A stretch of 48,002 bases of DNA from Opitutaceae bacterium (GCA_016715765.1 JADJZJ010000040.1:1-48002); one strand, 5' to 3'. Counted from the first letter of the stretch, positions 1-7,252 are shown. Notes: a model not told the origin generated them from the letters alone. Made by a program: numbers and translations.

Positions 1-494
1 ATGCCTCTGCTTTCTGTGTTGCCGCGCCTAATCCCGCACAGCGTAATCTTTGTTCCTGGGTTTTCATCAGCAAACATTGGTCGTGGTTGATGTCCCTCCC
101 ATTGAAACTTACGACCATGTTCCGCTACGGAGGACCAATCCATTTTTGCACTGCTGTGCAACCCGCTTGAGCGAGAGTTTGTGACAACGTATTCTTTGTC
201 GCTGAGGAACAAACAAGCCCACGTGCCGCCGATGCCATATCTGCCGACTTTCCCTTCGCCAACTTTGTCGCTTGAACCGATGTTGAAGAACATGCCGACA
301 TCGCTGCACCCGTCTCCATTGTCTTCAATAACGATTTCATCTAATGATGAGTTAAAAGTTATGGTGATGGATGTCGCGTTTGCGTCGACAGAGTTGTCGA
401 CCAGCTCTCGGATGGCGGCGCTTTGTGTTTCGCGGCCGTACTGAGCGCGAAGCGTGTTGATGTAGTGGCCGCTGATGATTACGTCGTGTCTCAC
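1..494 (-). CDS. GHKL-family ATPase (HSP90/MutL/MORC-like), C-terminus beyond window
   Basis: Starts at GTG 494, sharing GTGA with the stop of the ParB-like gene, with AGGAGG just upstream; the frame stays open to the window edge, so only about 164 N-terminal residues are seen. The fragment has the Bergerat-fold ATP-binding motifs in order: the N box AIRELVDNSVDANATSITI (about residues 26-44), the G1 box EDNGDG (about 55-60) and the G2 region GRYGIGGT (about 80-87). This combination is specific to GHKL ATPases and closest in style to HATPase_c_3 proteins (MORC, HSP90, MutL). The substrate is unknown. Translational coupling to ParB suggests that the two act together on DNA. Confidence 0.85.
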   Translation of the reverse strand, partial: MRHDVIISGHYINTLRAQYGRETQSAAIRELVDNSVDANATSITITFNSSLDEIVIEDNGDGCSDVGMFFNIGSSDKVGEGKVGRYGIGGTWACLFLSDKEYVVTNSRSSGLHSSAKMDWSSVAEHGRKFQWEGHQPRPMFADENPGTKITLCGIRRGNTESRG

Positions 495-1345
495 TTGCAC
501 CCTCCTGCGATCCAGGCGCGCAGAAGAGGCATGTCCTCGTCGCGCAGCTTCGCAAGCGCATCGGCAATTGCGTTGCGGACCAGCGTCTTTGCATTTTCGA
601 CTGACATCCATATCTTCTTTGGCGGCCTCTTTGGCTTAGCAGGCTTGCGGGCCTTCGCTTGCTTCGCTGCTTCGCTCAGCTTCAGCTCGCCGGATGAGAC
701 TTTCGTTGCCAGGTCTGGCGCGTCGTTGACGACAGCCAAGGATTGGCGCGCTGTGTGCTGCGACACGTCGGAGGCTTCGGCCACCTTTTCCCATGTGCGC
801 TGCGGCTCGGCGGCTGGCTCCGAACGGGTCGTGTCACTTTCAACACGACCCGTTTTCGCGGCGTGCTTGTTGCCCTTCAGTTGCTCCTTCGCCTTCTCGC
901 TGCGCGCCTTGTTCGCCGCCGCGTGAAGCTCCGGGTAGGCCATCGCAGTGATGATGGCGCGCTGATCTGGAGTCAGGTGGCGGCGGGCGATGTTTGTTGA
1001 GATGATGTATTCGCGCGCATCGTTGCAGCGCGCAGGCTTCACTTCCGAGAAGAGCGCGAACCGTGGCCGCACGGCGTCGTGTGCATCTGCCATCAGCAGC
1101 ATCGCTGCGAGTCTGTTGCGGCCATCAACCACGCGCAGCTCGTCATCGATGACGATTGGATTTGCAAGACCATACGCGCAGATGTCTTCGCCCAGGGCTT
1201 CCAGCTCTGCCTGCGGCAGCATCGGGAAAAGCGCCGCAACAGGGTGTGGCGTGTAAGTGCTAGCGAACTTTTTCCAGTCTGTCACGTATGGCGGCTTCGG
1301 CGTGGTCACGGCTTGTGTCCTTGGCATACGAATAACTGCGTTCAT
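491..1345 (-). CDS. ParB-like nuclease/partition domain protein
   Basis: 284 aa. Residues about 30-130 match the ParB/Srx (ParB N-terminal) fold: a proline-rich entry (HPVAALFPMLP), GLANPIVIDDELRVVDGRNRLAAM as the core strand and helix, then NIARRHLTPDQRA, the region preceding the helix-turn-helix in ParB/Spo0J. A lysine-rich tail (KPAKPKRPPKK, about 240-250) suggests DNA contact. Phage proteins of this family act as nucleases, CTP-dependent clamps or regulators; which applies here is not visible. It overlaps its upstream gene by ATGA and its downstream GHKL gene by GTGA, so all three are translationally coupled. Confidence 0.85.
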   Translation of the reverse strand: MNAVIRMPRTQAVTTPKPPYVTDWKKFASTYTPHPVAALFPMLPQAELEALGEDICAYGLANPIVIDDELRVVDGRNRLAAMLLMADAHDAVRPRFALFSEVKPARCNDAREYIISTNIARRHLTPDQRAIITAMAYPELHAAANKARSEKAKEQLKGNKHAAKTGRVESDTTRSEPAAEPQRTWEKVAEASDVSQHTARQSLAVVNDAPDLATKVSSGELKLSEAAKQAKARKPAKPKRPPKKIWMSVENAKTLVRNAIADALAKLRDEDMPLLRAWIAGGCK

Positions 1346-1539
1346 GATTTGCTCGGCGCAAGAATCTTCGGATAGAACTTCAGCAGCGCCCGCTCTGCCG
1401 CTGCGTCGAGCACCACGAGCACTTGGCCTGAGTCTGGCGAGCGTGCCTTTTGCAGCGGCACGCCTTTCGACTTCGCCATCTTGAGCACGGCGCTCGTTGT
1501 CCTGTTGACCTCCTTTGCGAAGGCTCCAATCGTCTTCAT
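1342..1539 (-). CDS. Small putative helix-turn-helix protein
   Basis: 65 aa. The N-terminus MKTIGAFAKEVNRTTSAVLKM looks like a helix-turn-helix of the type that inspects for a motif and then inserts a recognition helix; the rest is basic. Its end overlaps the ParB start by ATGA, so it is probably the first gene of a three-gene unit. No strong Shine-Dalgarno sequence precedes the ATG at 1539. A 70-base gap separates it from ssb. The family is not identified and the DNA-binding role is inferred from the short helical pattern only. Confidence 0.6.
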   Translation of the reverse strand: MKTIGAFAKEVNRTTSAVLKMAKSKGVPLQKARSPDSGQVLVVLDAAAERALLKFYPKILAPSKS

Positions 1540-1609
1540 GGTTGATCCCGGTTGAGCCGCGACGGTGCGGCAGGGTATTCTGTCATGGCCGGGATGGGCT
1601 CGTCAAGGA

Positions 1610-2065
1610 TCAGAAAGGTATGTCGTCGTCCATGTCCCCGAACGGAACGTCGCTGGTCTTGCGTGCAGGCGCATTCGACCCAGACGTAGACCGTGGCCTG
1701 TTGTCGCTCGACGCCGGTCGGCGCTGCTCCGGCGCCTGCTTTGCCTCACCCTTTGGCGACAGCAACTGCATGCTCGTGGCGACGATCTCGGTGGCGTACT
1801 TCTCGACGCCTTCTTTGTCGGTGTACTTTCTGGTTTGCAGCCGGCCTTCGACGTAGATCAGCGAGCCCTTCTCGGTGTACTCGCCCACGATCTCGGCCAG
1901 GCGCTCCCAGAAAACGATGCGGTGCCATTCGGTGGTTTCGGTCTCCTTCGTCTTGAACGACGTGGCAACAGAAACCTGACACACGGCTGCGCCGCTGGCC
2001 GTGTACTTCAGCTCGGGGTCTTTCCCAAGCCGGCCGACGATGATTGCTTTGTTGACGCTGGACAT
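1610..2065 (-). CDS. ssb: Single-stranded DNA-binding protein
   Basis: 151 aa from ATG 2065, preceded by GGAGATCG; an upstream in-frame ATG at 2089 lacks such a site. The OB-fold occupies about residues 1-105, with the family signatures NKAIIVGRLGKDPELKYT, WHRIVFWERLAE and YVEGRLQTRKYTDKEG. A disordered linker follows and the protein ends DMDDDIPF, the acidic, Phe-terminated tip that recruits partner proteins. It coats single-stranded DNA during phage replication and presents it to the nearby ERF annealase and YqaJ exonuclease. Confidence 0.96.
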   Translation of the reverse strand: MSSVNKAIIVGRLGKDPELKYTASGAAVCQVSVATSFKTKETETTEWHRIVFWERLAEIVGEYTEKGSLIYVEGRLQTRKYTDKEGVEKYATEIVATSMQLLSPKGEAKQAPEQRRPASSDNRPRSTSGSNAPARKTSDVPFGDMDDDIPF

Positions 2066-2073
2066 TCGATCTC

Positions 2074-2430
2074 CTATCCGACCATCCACTTCGGGGGTCG
2101 CGGGAACACGGCGTCAACTGGACGCCACAGGTGGAGGCAATACGGGTGGAAGTTCACGTAGTCGCGCTCCGGCGGGTGGTACTGCACGACGCAGTCTTCA
2201 TCATCCCAAAACAGGCTCTTCATCAAACACATTTCAGCCCAGGTCGGCGCGCGGTGCGGCAGGCTGACGCTGACGTGTTCCCACTTCATGCCGTCGCTTG
2301 CGATGACGTTGAACCAGACCGTGCTGTTCGTGCCTGCCTTGACGCGGAATGCACCGTTGTTTCCGTAGCTGCTGTCGCTCGCCATCCGCCCCGTCGTGAC
2401 GCGGAACTGCTCAGGAACCTTGAAACTCAT
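2074..2430 (-). CDS. Conserved phage protein, DUF7694-like
   Basis: 118 aa. The pattern WEHVSVS...PTWAEMCLMKSLFWDDEDCVVQYHPPERDY and then HPYCLHLWRP is typical of a small protein common beside phage recombination genes (assigned from memory to DUF7694). No catalytic residues are known. It overlaps the YqaJ exonuclease by ATGA and lies 8 bases before ssb, so it belongs to the recombination operon. Function unknown. Confidence 0.75.
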   Translation of the reverse strand: MSFKVPEQFRVTTGRMASDSSYGNNGAFRVKAGTNSTVWFNVIASDGMKWEHVSVSLPHRAPTWAEMCLMKSLFWDDEDCVVQYHPPERDYVNFHPYCLHLWRPVDAVFPRPPKWMVG

Positions 2431-3047
2431 TTCAAAGCCTCTTTGAGTTTCTTTTCGTACTCAGCGACGCGGCCGGCGAACTTCATCAGCTTGCTCTCCA
2501 TGTCGTTGATCTTGTCGTCGTCGCGATTGAAGCGAACCACGTGCAACTGCTTCGACAGGTCTGGCGTCCACAGCACCAAGTCCCACCACTTGCGGCCGAG
2601 AAGCCACATGCCGGCCATGACCTGGTGGACGAAGCTGCTGTAGTCCTTCCCGACCAGCACAGAGAACAGCACGTCGGAGCTGGCGAGCGTCTTGATCTCG
2701 ATCCCGCCGTCGTCTTCGACAAGCCCATCGACGCTGACGCCGAAAAGGCTGTCGTCGGTCTTGAAGAAGCCCACTTCCTCGACCAGCACGCCGCGCTCCA
2801 GCTCGTAGCACATGCGCGCTTCGGACTCTTGCTCGGTGCCGTACCGCATCTGTGCGTTGACGTAGGGTCCGAAGACCGTGCCGCCGCAGCGCTCGCGGGC
2901 CACGTCCATGGCGTACAGGGTCGATTTGCTCGACGGGTCTCCGCTCTTCAGAGTGTCCAGGGCATCGCGGAAGCGGGAAGCGGTTATGCAGCCTTTTCTG
3001 GCCGCAAGCCAGGAATCACTCCCTTGTGCGTCATTGAAATACTGCAT
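2427..3047 (-). CDS. YqaJ-family viral recombinase exonuclease
   Basis: 206 aa. PD-(D/E)XK exonuclease of the YqaJ/lambda-exo class. Visible motifs: SWLAARKGCITASRF near the N-terminus (about 12-26), RYGTEQESEARMCYE (about 68-82), the catalytic SVDGLV aspartate (about 104-109) and IEIKT (about 116-120) supplying Glu and Lys. Such enzymes chew the 5' strand of double-stranded ends to give 3' tails for a single-strand annealing protein. The ERF gene lies 2 bases away, making a complete two-component recombination system with SSB. Confidence 0.93.
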   Translation of the reverse strand: MQYFNDAQGSDSWLAARKGCITASRFRDALDTLKSGDPSSKSTLYAMDVARERCGGTVFGPYVNAQMRYGTEQESEARMCYELERGVLVEEVGFFKTDDSLFGVSVDGLVEDDGGIEIKTLASSDVLFSVLVGKDYSSFVHQVMAGMWLLGRKWWDLVLWTPDLSKQLHVVRFNRDDDKINDMESKLMKFAGRVAEYEKKLKEALK

Positions 3048-3048
3048 G

Positions 3049-3645
3049 TCACGCTCCCCGGAAGTCGGCGTACCGCTCCAGCACGGCGCGGCGCACCTTG
3101 GCGTAGCTCATAACTGAGCCGCCGAGCGGCTTCTGGCAGGCCTTGAAGATGGCGTCAACCGCGGCCTTGTCCGGAGCAGCATTGATGTCTTCGATGGCCT
3201 TTCGAGCTGCGGCTTTGATGTCCTCGTCGTCCTCCGGCACGTCGCCGCTGGCGTCAAGGTCATCGTCGGCAGCAACGCCCAGGATGGCGCTGGCAGCGTA
3301 CCGTCGCAGGTACGTGATGGCCGCTCCCAACTCCTTGGGGTCTGGGAAGCTGCGCGGGCTTGGAAGCTCCAGCTCGCTGGAGATGGTCCCGCCATCCTTG
3401 TGGGCAATGAACGTCTCCAGGACTTGCGTGTCCTTGTCGATCCGCCTTGCGGTCTGGAAGAAGGCAAGCCCGTTCGCTGCAAGCGCGGGGCGGGTGGCGG
3501 CCAGGATCGACTCCAGGTCGGCGTACCGGAACTCGAACTGTCCGCCGGACTTCATCTTGATCTTGACCATCCGGTTCTTCGGAATGGCCGGGAAGGCGCC
3601 TTGTGCAAGCGCCATTGCGCCGTAAAGCGCTGCTGAGTTTTCCAT
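3049..3645 (-). CDS. erf: ERF-family single-strand annealing protein
   Basis: 198 aa. ERF superfamily signatures are clear: FEFRYADLESILAATRPALAANGLAFFQ (about 38-65) and GAAITYLRRYAASAILGVAADDDLD (about 107-131). An acidic stretch (PEDDEDI) and a helical tail follow. It anneals complementary strands during phage recombination and replication, here paired with the YqaJ exonuclease and SSB. The start ATG 3645 has the stereotyped leader GAAAGGACTCACG, and the 70-base gap upstream is the largest in this part of the operon. Confidence 0.93.
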   Translation of the reverse strand: MENSAALYGAMALAQGAFPAIPKNRMVKIKMKSGGQFEFRYADLESILAATRPALAANGLAFFQTARRIDKDTQVLETFIAHKDGGTISSELELPSPRSFPDPKELGAAITYLRRYAASAILGVAADDDLDASGDVPEDDEDIKAAARKAIEDINAAPDKAAVDAIFKACQKPLGGSVMSYAKVRRAVLERYADFRGA

Positions 3646-3715
3646 CGTGAGTCCTTTCGTGTCGGTAGGTCACGATTATGGACTCTGTGCCTGCGTGGTG
3701 CAAGCACTATTTGCG

Positions 3716-4108
3716 CTAGAAGTCGATGATCTTCCAGCCGCCTCCGTCTTTCTTCGGAATCTTGTGGACGGCGATGAAGCGAAACGGGTACAGGCTCGCG
3801 GCGACACGCATCTTGATCTTGGCGTCCTCTTGCCAGTGGCCTTTGGTTTCCCGGCACTCCAGCTCGCCGTTGTTGAGCATGACAAAGAAGTCCGGCGTTA
3901 GGCGACAGTCGTCAGCCAGCTTCAGCGTGATGCCCTCGAAGCGCCACCAGGCGATCTCTCCTTGCAGCCGCTGGTACTCAAGCTGCGTGGCGTACTCCGA
4001 CTCCAGGCTGTTCATCTTGCCCGGCGTGTGCCGGCCACGAGCGACCCGGCCGCGCGGCGCGTTAGGGCCTTTGCCTGTCGCAAACAGGTCGTCGTAGTGG
4101 ACGGTCAC
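3716..4108 (-). CDS. Putative PD-(D/E)XK nuclease, DUF1064-like
   Basis: 130 aa. Shows the layout of DUF1064-type phage endonucleases: an early helix with Glu (NSLESEYATQLEYQ, about 33-46), then LTPDFFVML and ELECRETKGHWQEDAKIKMR (about 70-100), giving D...E-x-K, followed by AASLYPFRF. These resemble small Holliday-junction resolvase or nicking enzymes. GTG 4108 overlaps the preceding gene's stop (GTGA), fixing the start. A resolvase role in the recombination operon is inferred. Confidence 0.75.
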   Translation of the reverse strand: MTVHYDDLFATGKGPNAPRGRVARGRHTPGKMNSLESEYATQLEYQRLQGEIAWWRFEGITLKLADDCRLTPDFFVMLNNGELECRETKGHWQEDAKIKMRVAASLYPFRFIAVHKIPKKDGGGWKIIDF

Positions 4109-4287
4109 AGGTTTGCTTCGATGCTGACGTGGACGACGACCTTGTCGCTCATCGTCTGGACGTTCATCACGTCGATGCTGTCGATGACCAGCCCGGTTTT
4201 TTTGGAGAAGGCCGTGAGCAGATCGGAGACGGCGGCCTCCATGTCGCGCAGCATGGCGCGAGCTTCGGACAGTGTGACTTCAGCCAT
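4105..4287 (-). CDS. Small hypothetical protein
   Basis: 60 aa from ATG 4287, which follows AGGAGGCTCT and overlaps the end of the upstream HNH-like gene by 8 bases; an upstream in-frame ATG lacks a ribosome site. The N-terminal half is a predicted helix (EARAMLRDMEAAVSDLLTAF), the C-terminal half a beta pattern (VVVHVSIEANL). I do not recognise the family. It is translationally coupled on both sides. Confidence 0.65.
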   Translation of the reverse strand: MAEVTLSEARAMLRDMEAAVSDLLTAFSKKTGLVIDSIDVMNVQTMSDKVVVHVSIEANL

Positions 4288-4561
4288 AGAGCCTCCTGAT
4301 GGTTTCGTTGAGCACTCGCAGCTCTGTGAGCTTGAGCACTTTCCAGATTCGCTGCTGCGAATGAAGCCCATTTATGGCGCCGCGGTGGCAATCCGCGCAG
4401 AGTCCGATTGACGTGAACCATTGGCCCTGCTCGATCTCGTGCGCTTCACTCGGAGCCAGGTCGCCGCCGCCTTCGCCGCAAACTCCACACGGCAGCAGCT
4501 TCACGCGCGTCACGTGGCGGCGCTCGGCCTCAGTCATGGGCTTCTTGTTCTTGCTGTGCAT
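4280..4561 (-). CDS. HNH-like / Ref-like zinc nuclease
   Basis: 93 aa from ATG 4561 (TGATG junction with the upstream gene). Carries CGVCG (about 26-30), then SEAHEIEQGQ, LCADCHRGAINGLH, i.e. two zinc-binding CxxC pairs around a His-containing beta-beta-alpha core. This matches the compact HNH/Ref-type nucleases found in phage recombination operons (P1 Ref is the known member). The nuclease role is inferred from the motif; the exact subfamily is uncertain. Confidence 0.75.
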   Translation of the reverse strand: MHSKNKKPMTEAERRHVTRVKLLPCGVCGEGGGDLAPSEAHEIEQGQWFTSIGLCADCHRGAINGLHSQQRIWKVLKLTELRVLNETIRRLYG

Positions 4562-5040
4562 CAGCCGGCCTCGGCTTGCCACTCGCGGTAGATCGCCATC
4601 AGCCGCGCAAACAGCGCCTTCGCATCCGCGCTACCGTCCAGCTCCTTGCGGCTGTCGACGCGGCAGAACCTGCGAATGCAATTCGCGGCATGCTCTTCGG
4701 CGCTCAGGCCGACCATCGGGCCGTCGTCGTACTCCAGCGCGAACTTTTGGAAGTGCTCGTCCTTCGCCAGCATGATCGAAGACTGGAGCAGCGCGCCAGG
4801 CCTGCGGTCGCGGTCCTGCGGCTTGGGTTGCTCGTCGTCACCGATTTCAACGACAACACACATTAGCCTTTGCCCTGCGCAGTTGCCCTTCTTGACGGTC
4901 ATCAGCTTGAACTTGTCCAGGTCTTCTTCGTTCAGCCAAAGTGTCAGCTTGCAGCCGCCGTTGTGGGTTTGCGACCATCCGGCCATCTGCGCTTCAAAGC
5001 TGATGGTGTGGATGTTGACTTCAATCTCGTTGCTCGCCAT
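4561..5040 (-). CDS. Conserved phage hypothetical protein
   Basis: 159 aa. N-terminal part beta-rich (IEVNIHTISFEAQMAGWSQ, then CKLTLWLNEEDLDKFK and KGNCAGQRLMCVVVEIGDDE), C-terminal third helical with two cysteines (CIRRFCRVDSRKEL). A linker, KPQDRDRRPG, splits the halves. Often seen beside Ref-like nucleases in phages, but no function is known. Start ATG 5040 has GAAAGGACAGCAG before it. The tip shares TGATG with the HNH-like gene. Confidence 0.75.
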   Translation of the reverse strand: MASNEIEVNIHTISFEAQMAGWSQTHNGGCKLTLWLNEEDLDKFKLMTVKKGNCAGQRLMCVVVEIGDDEQPKPQDRDRRPGALLQSSIMLAKDEHFQKFALEYDDGPMVGLSAEEHAANCIRRFCRVDSRKELDGSADAKALFARLMAIYREWQAEAG

Positions 5041-5512
5041 CTGCTGTCCTTTCGTGGTGGTGGTGCTTCTTGAACTCCGGCTGATCGCAGTGACGCACGA
5101 GAGCCGCCGGCTTCGCTTCGATCAGGCCCATGCGGAAGTGGATGTAGCGGTGCAACCGGTACAGGTACAGCTCGCGGCTGGAGTCGGCCGCGGTCGGCAC
5201 CATGTCCTGGTCGTGCTTCGCCATGGTCCGCTCAGCAATGGTGCGCCAGCTCTTGAAGTTGTCCACCTTGCTCAGCATGGCCCACAGCTCCCACAGCCAG
5301 CCAAGGCGCCGCAGGCTCGTGGTGATCTGCTGGAACGACTCGCCGGCCGCGCCATGGTGAAACTGGCACATGCCGCTGTCGGTCGACGACGGCATCGGGC
5401 AGCCATTCGCATGGCAACGCCAGCCGCTGGACCTCTTCTCTGCTGCTGGAGCTTCGCGCTGCGCAGCAAGCTGCTGCATGACGGCGCGCACGCCGGACTT
5501 GATGTCAGCCAT
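5021..5512 (-). CDS. Hypothetical protein with N-terminal zinc-finger-like motif
   Basis: 163 aa. Residues about 31-52 read WRCHANGCPMPSSTDSG then MCQFHH, a Cys-Cys-Cys-His pattern that could bind one zinc. The rest is helical with many aromatic residues (LWELWAMLSKV, YLYRLHRYIHFRMG) and ends in a His-rich tail (KKHHHHERT). Similar Cys/His plus helical proteins accompany phage replication initiators. It overlaps both neighbours (8 bases upstream, 20 downstream), so it is tightly coupled. Function not established. Confidence 0.7.
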   Translation of the reverse strand: MADIKSGVRAVMQQLAAQREAPAAEKRSSGWRCHANGCPMPSSTDSGMCQFHHGAAGESFQQITTSLRRLGWLWELWAMLSKVDNFKSWRTIAERTMAKHDQDMVPTAADSSRELYLYRLHRYIHFRMGLIEAKPAALVRHCDQPEFKKHHHHERTADGEQRD

Positions 5513-6020
5513 TGTTGTACTTCCCTTCGCAGACCTTGACGAAGTTCGTGGGCTTCATCAGCCACAGCAGATCGGCCTTGAAGGACTTGCGGTCTTTGGA
5601 GACGATGCGGCCGGTCAGGAAGAGCGACTTGCTCGCGGACTCGAAGAAGGTGTCGAAGAACTTCAGGCCTTCGGTGGAAGTGAGCTTGCCTTGTGCGCAG
5701 ACCTCTCGCCACCGTGACCTGGTGTACTGGTCTCGCATCGCGCTTTGCAGCATGACCCTGTCGCACATGGGCAAGTGCTTGTGATACAGGTCGATGATCT
5801 TCGCCATCGGGCATGGCGGGACTCGCGCTGGGCGGTCTTCGTCACCGAACAGGTCCAGCGACGGCGCTTCTTCTTCAGGCTCTGTCGGGACCGGGTGCAT
5901 GGTGAACAGCATCTGCCAGCCTTCTGGCTGAGAGGCGTCTCCAGCTTCGTGCAGGTAGTGGAACTCTCCGCCGTCGTCCAGCCATCCGGCCGGTCGCATC
6001 AGGTAGCTGGCGTAGTTCAT
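5505..6020 (-). CDS. Putative replication/primosome-like protein
   Basis: 171 aa. The C-terminal 60 residues (FLTGRIVSKDRKSFKADLLWLMKPTNFVKVCEGKYNNG) match the tail of phage replication-initiator and helicase-loader proteins, whose last segment typically reads F-x-W-L-x-(K/Q)-x-x-NF-x-KV-x-EG-x-Y. The middle has PPCPMAKIIDLYHKHLP, the usual lead-in to that domain. A helicase-loading or primosomal role is inferred; no replicative helicase is visible, so the host one may be recruited. Overlaps neighbours by ATGA and 8 bases. Confidence 0.7.
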   Translation of the reverse strand: MNYASYLMRPAGWLDDGGEFHYLHEAGDASQPEGWQMLFTMHPVPTEPEEEAPSLDLFGDEDRPARVPPCPMAKIIDLYHKHLPMCDRVMLQSAMRDQYTRSRWREVCAQGKLTSTEGLKFFDTFFESASKSLFLTGRIVSKDRKSFKADLLWLMKPTNFVKVCEGKYNNG

Positions 6021-6223
6021 GCGGCTTGCGTCTCAACTTGAGATACCTTGCCGACGCAGCGGCTGCCGCCGTAGATCACAGCCAATCCTTCCGCATCAAC
6101 GATGACGTTGTTCGAGAGTAGCGCGCCCCCTCTTGGGTACAGCTTGACCACGGTAACGACTCTCTCAACATCCCACCGCCAGTGAATCGGCGTCCACAAA
6201 AGTGATTGGCCCTCTAGGTACAT
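6017..6223 (-). CDS. Small hypothetical protein
   Basis: 68 aa from ATG 6223, lying 10 bases inside the end of the DUF5710 gene; the longer frame above it merely shadows that gene. Sequence is beta-rich (RVVTVVKLYPRGGALLSNNVIVDAEGLAVIYGG), suggesting a small barrel or KOW-like fold, but this is only a pattern reading. It ends with ATGA overlap into the replication protein gene. Confidence 0.6.
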   Translation of the reverse strand: MYLEGQSLLWTPIHWRWDVERVVTVVKLYPRGGALLSNNVIVDAEGLAVIYGGSRCVGKVSQVETQAA

Positions 6224-6540
6224 GATCGTTCTTTCAATGGTGTTTGAAGCGCTTGTCGGCCGCGTCGTGCGCCAGACCTTTTTGCTTTTGCCGGTTTGAG
6301 CGTGGTGTAGTTGATCTTGCTCCAAAAGTCTTTGGCCGCCTTTGCCTGCGTCATGACGCGACCTCCATCCGAGAACATGGCAAGACTCGGCGCCTCAGCA
6401 AACTGGCGCGGCATCGCATACCACCGCTTGAAGATCGGGCACCAGCGCGCACCAAGAGCTTTCGCCTCTTCCTTGCGCTCGAATGGCACCGAAAGCCACA
6501 CCCTGAGCGCAGGGTCTTCAAAGACTTTCCGTTTCTCCAT
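6214..6540 (-). CDS. DUF5710-domain protein
   Basis: 108 aa from ATG 6540 with GGGGGAACT ahead. Residues about 9-38 (LRVWLSVPFERKEEAKALG then ARWCPIFKRWYAMP) match DUF5710, a short module widespread in mobile-element replication and primase-like proteins, reading LxVPFxEKxxAKxLGAxWD...KxWYxP. The C-terminal half is basic. First gene of the leftward replication block; a hairpin overlaps its ribosome site (see 6541-6566). Function unknown, DNA handling suspected. Confidence 0.75.
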   Translation of the reverse strand: MEKRKVFEDPALRVWLSVPFERKEEAKALGARWCPIFKRWYAMPRQFAEAPSLAMFSDGGRVMTQAKAAKDFWSKINYTTLKPAKAKRSGARRGRQALQTPLKERSCT

Positions 6541-6566
6541 AGTTCCCCCAAGGGTGAATCCTTGGG
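6541..6566 (-). promoter_or_regulatory. Hairpin overlapping the DUF5710 gene ribosome site
   Basis: Read leftward, CCCAAGG (6566-6560) pairs with CCTTGGG (6553-6547) across a 6-base loop, and the GGG of the 3' arm is the start of GGGGGAACT, the ribosome binding site of the gene starting at 6540. Folding would hide the site, so translation of the first replication gene could be controlled. Inferred from sequence only. Confidence 0.45.
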
Positions 6567-6822
6567 CTCCGCCCCGGTCTTTCACCTTCCGCCCAGCCTT
6601 CCAGCCTTTCAGCTTCTTCAGCCCAGCGCACGCATGACGCTACGATTCTTCTCGGTCGGCGCCTAATCTCACCATCTTTCGGCGTCGCCTTGCGCGATCC
6701 CTCGTATACAGGTCGCTGGGGTATCTGCCGTGGTTAGCGGTGCCCCGTCTTTTCGTGGTGTAGCCCGATTCAAGGCATTGCTTGCTTCGCTGTCAGCGCC
6801 GGCATCCACGCGGCCAGAAACG

Positions 6823-6898
6823 CAAAAGCCCTGTCTGCTGCGTTCCCCTTGGGTGGCACCCCAAGACCCTTTCGGGCTGAAACGCATGAGACAGGGCT
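6823..6898 (-). terminator. Branched terminator-like structure after the HTH gene
   Basis: Leftward transcript: AGCCCTGTCT (6898-6889) pairs perfectly with AGACAGGGCT (6836-6827), extended by AACGC/GCGTT (6881-6885 with 6840-6844), and is followed by TTTT. Inside the loop lie two further hairpins, CTTGGG...CCCAAG (6848-6865) and CCC-TTTC-GGG (6867-6876), giving a three-way junction. Position 43 bases after the HTH stop fits a terminator; the short T run and complex loop also allow a regulatory RNA. Confidence 0.55.
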
Positions 6899-6940
6899 CA
6901 CGGTATCTGTAGCAGGGTGCCACCCACGACGAGCCGGACT

Positions 6941-7252
6941 CTACTTGCTCTTCCGGGCCGGCGTCAACTTCTTTTTCGCGGCACTGCGCAGAAAAGCCGG
7001 CGAGGGCTCGATCTTACGGCGGCGGGTCGGCTGTCTTCGCTCCTGGCGCAGCATCAGCTCCAGGTCCGGCTCCCAGCCTGGCGTTACCAGGCGCGCGGCG
7101 TCGATCAGGGCTAGGGCGGTGTCCCTGCCTGGCGTCTTCAGCGCCAGCTTGATCTGCTGGGCGTACTTGGACTTGACGCCGGCAGCCTCTGTGACTCTCG
7201 CGATGTTGTCAGAGCCTACGGCGTGCCAGTAGGCGGCGAAGGTGAGCTTCAT
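6941..7252 (-). CDS. Small Cro/YdaS-like DNA-binding regulator
   Basis: 103 aa from ATG 7252 (a longer upstream frame is arginine-rich and out of character). Residues about 3-70 form a helical pattern typical of small phage regulators: FAAYWHAVGSDNIARVTEAAGV, KSKYAQQIKLALKTPGRDTALALIDAARL; the central part would be the helix-turn-helix. The C-terminus is strongly basic (RRQPTRRRKIEP, AAKKKLTPARKSK). It stands alone between two control regions that contain palindromes, which makes it the best candidate for the phage's transcription switch. Target sites are inferred, not shown. Confidence 0.65.
   Translation of the reverse strand: MKLTFAAYWHAVGSDNIARVTEAAGVKSKYAQQIKLALKTPGRDTALALIDAARLVTPGWEPDLELMLRQERRQPTRRRKIEPSPAFLRSAAKKKLTPARKSK

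Larger units (their letters stand above)
6541..6940. other. Gene-free control region between the HTH regulator and the replication genes
   Basis: 400 bases with no convincing gene. An 84-codon leftward frame (6669-6923) runs through a strong secondary structure and has no ribosome site. It holds a branched terminator-like fold (6823-6898), two near-palindromes GGGTGGCACCC (6851-6861) and GGGTGCCACCC (6915-6925), and the start-site hairpin at 6541-6566. The promoter for the replication block is probably here, but no clear -35/-10 pair could be assigned. Confidence 0.6.

Noticed and set aside
6669..6923. Leftward 84-codon frame
   Set aside because: It lies across the branched terminator-like structure, has no ribosome site and shows no protein-like pattern.
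6941..7252. CI-type repressor or integrase making the phage clearly temperate
   Set aside because: The HTH protein is short and lacks a peptidase domain, and no tyrosine or serine recombinase is present in the window; lifestyle stays undecided.
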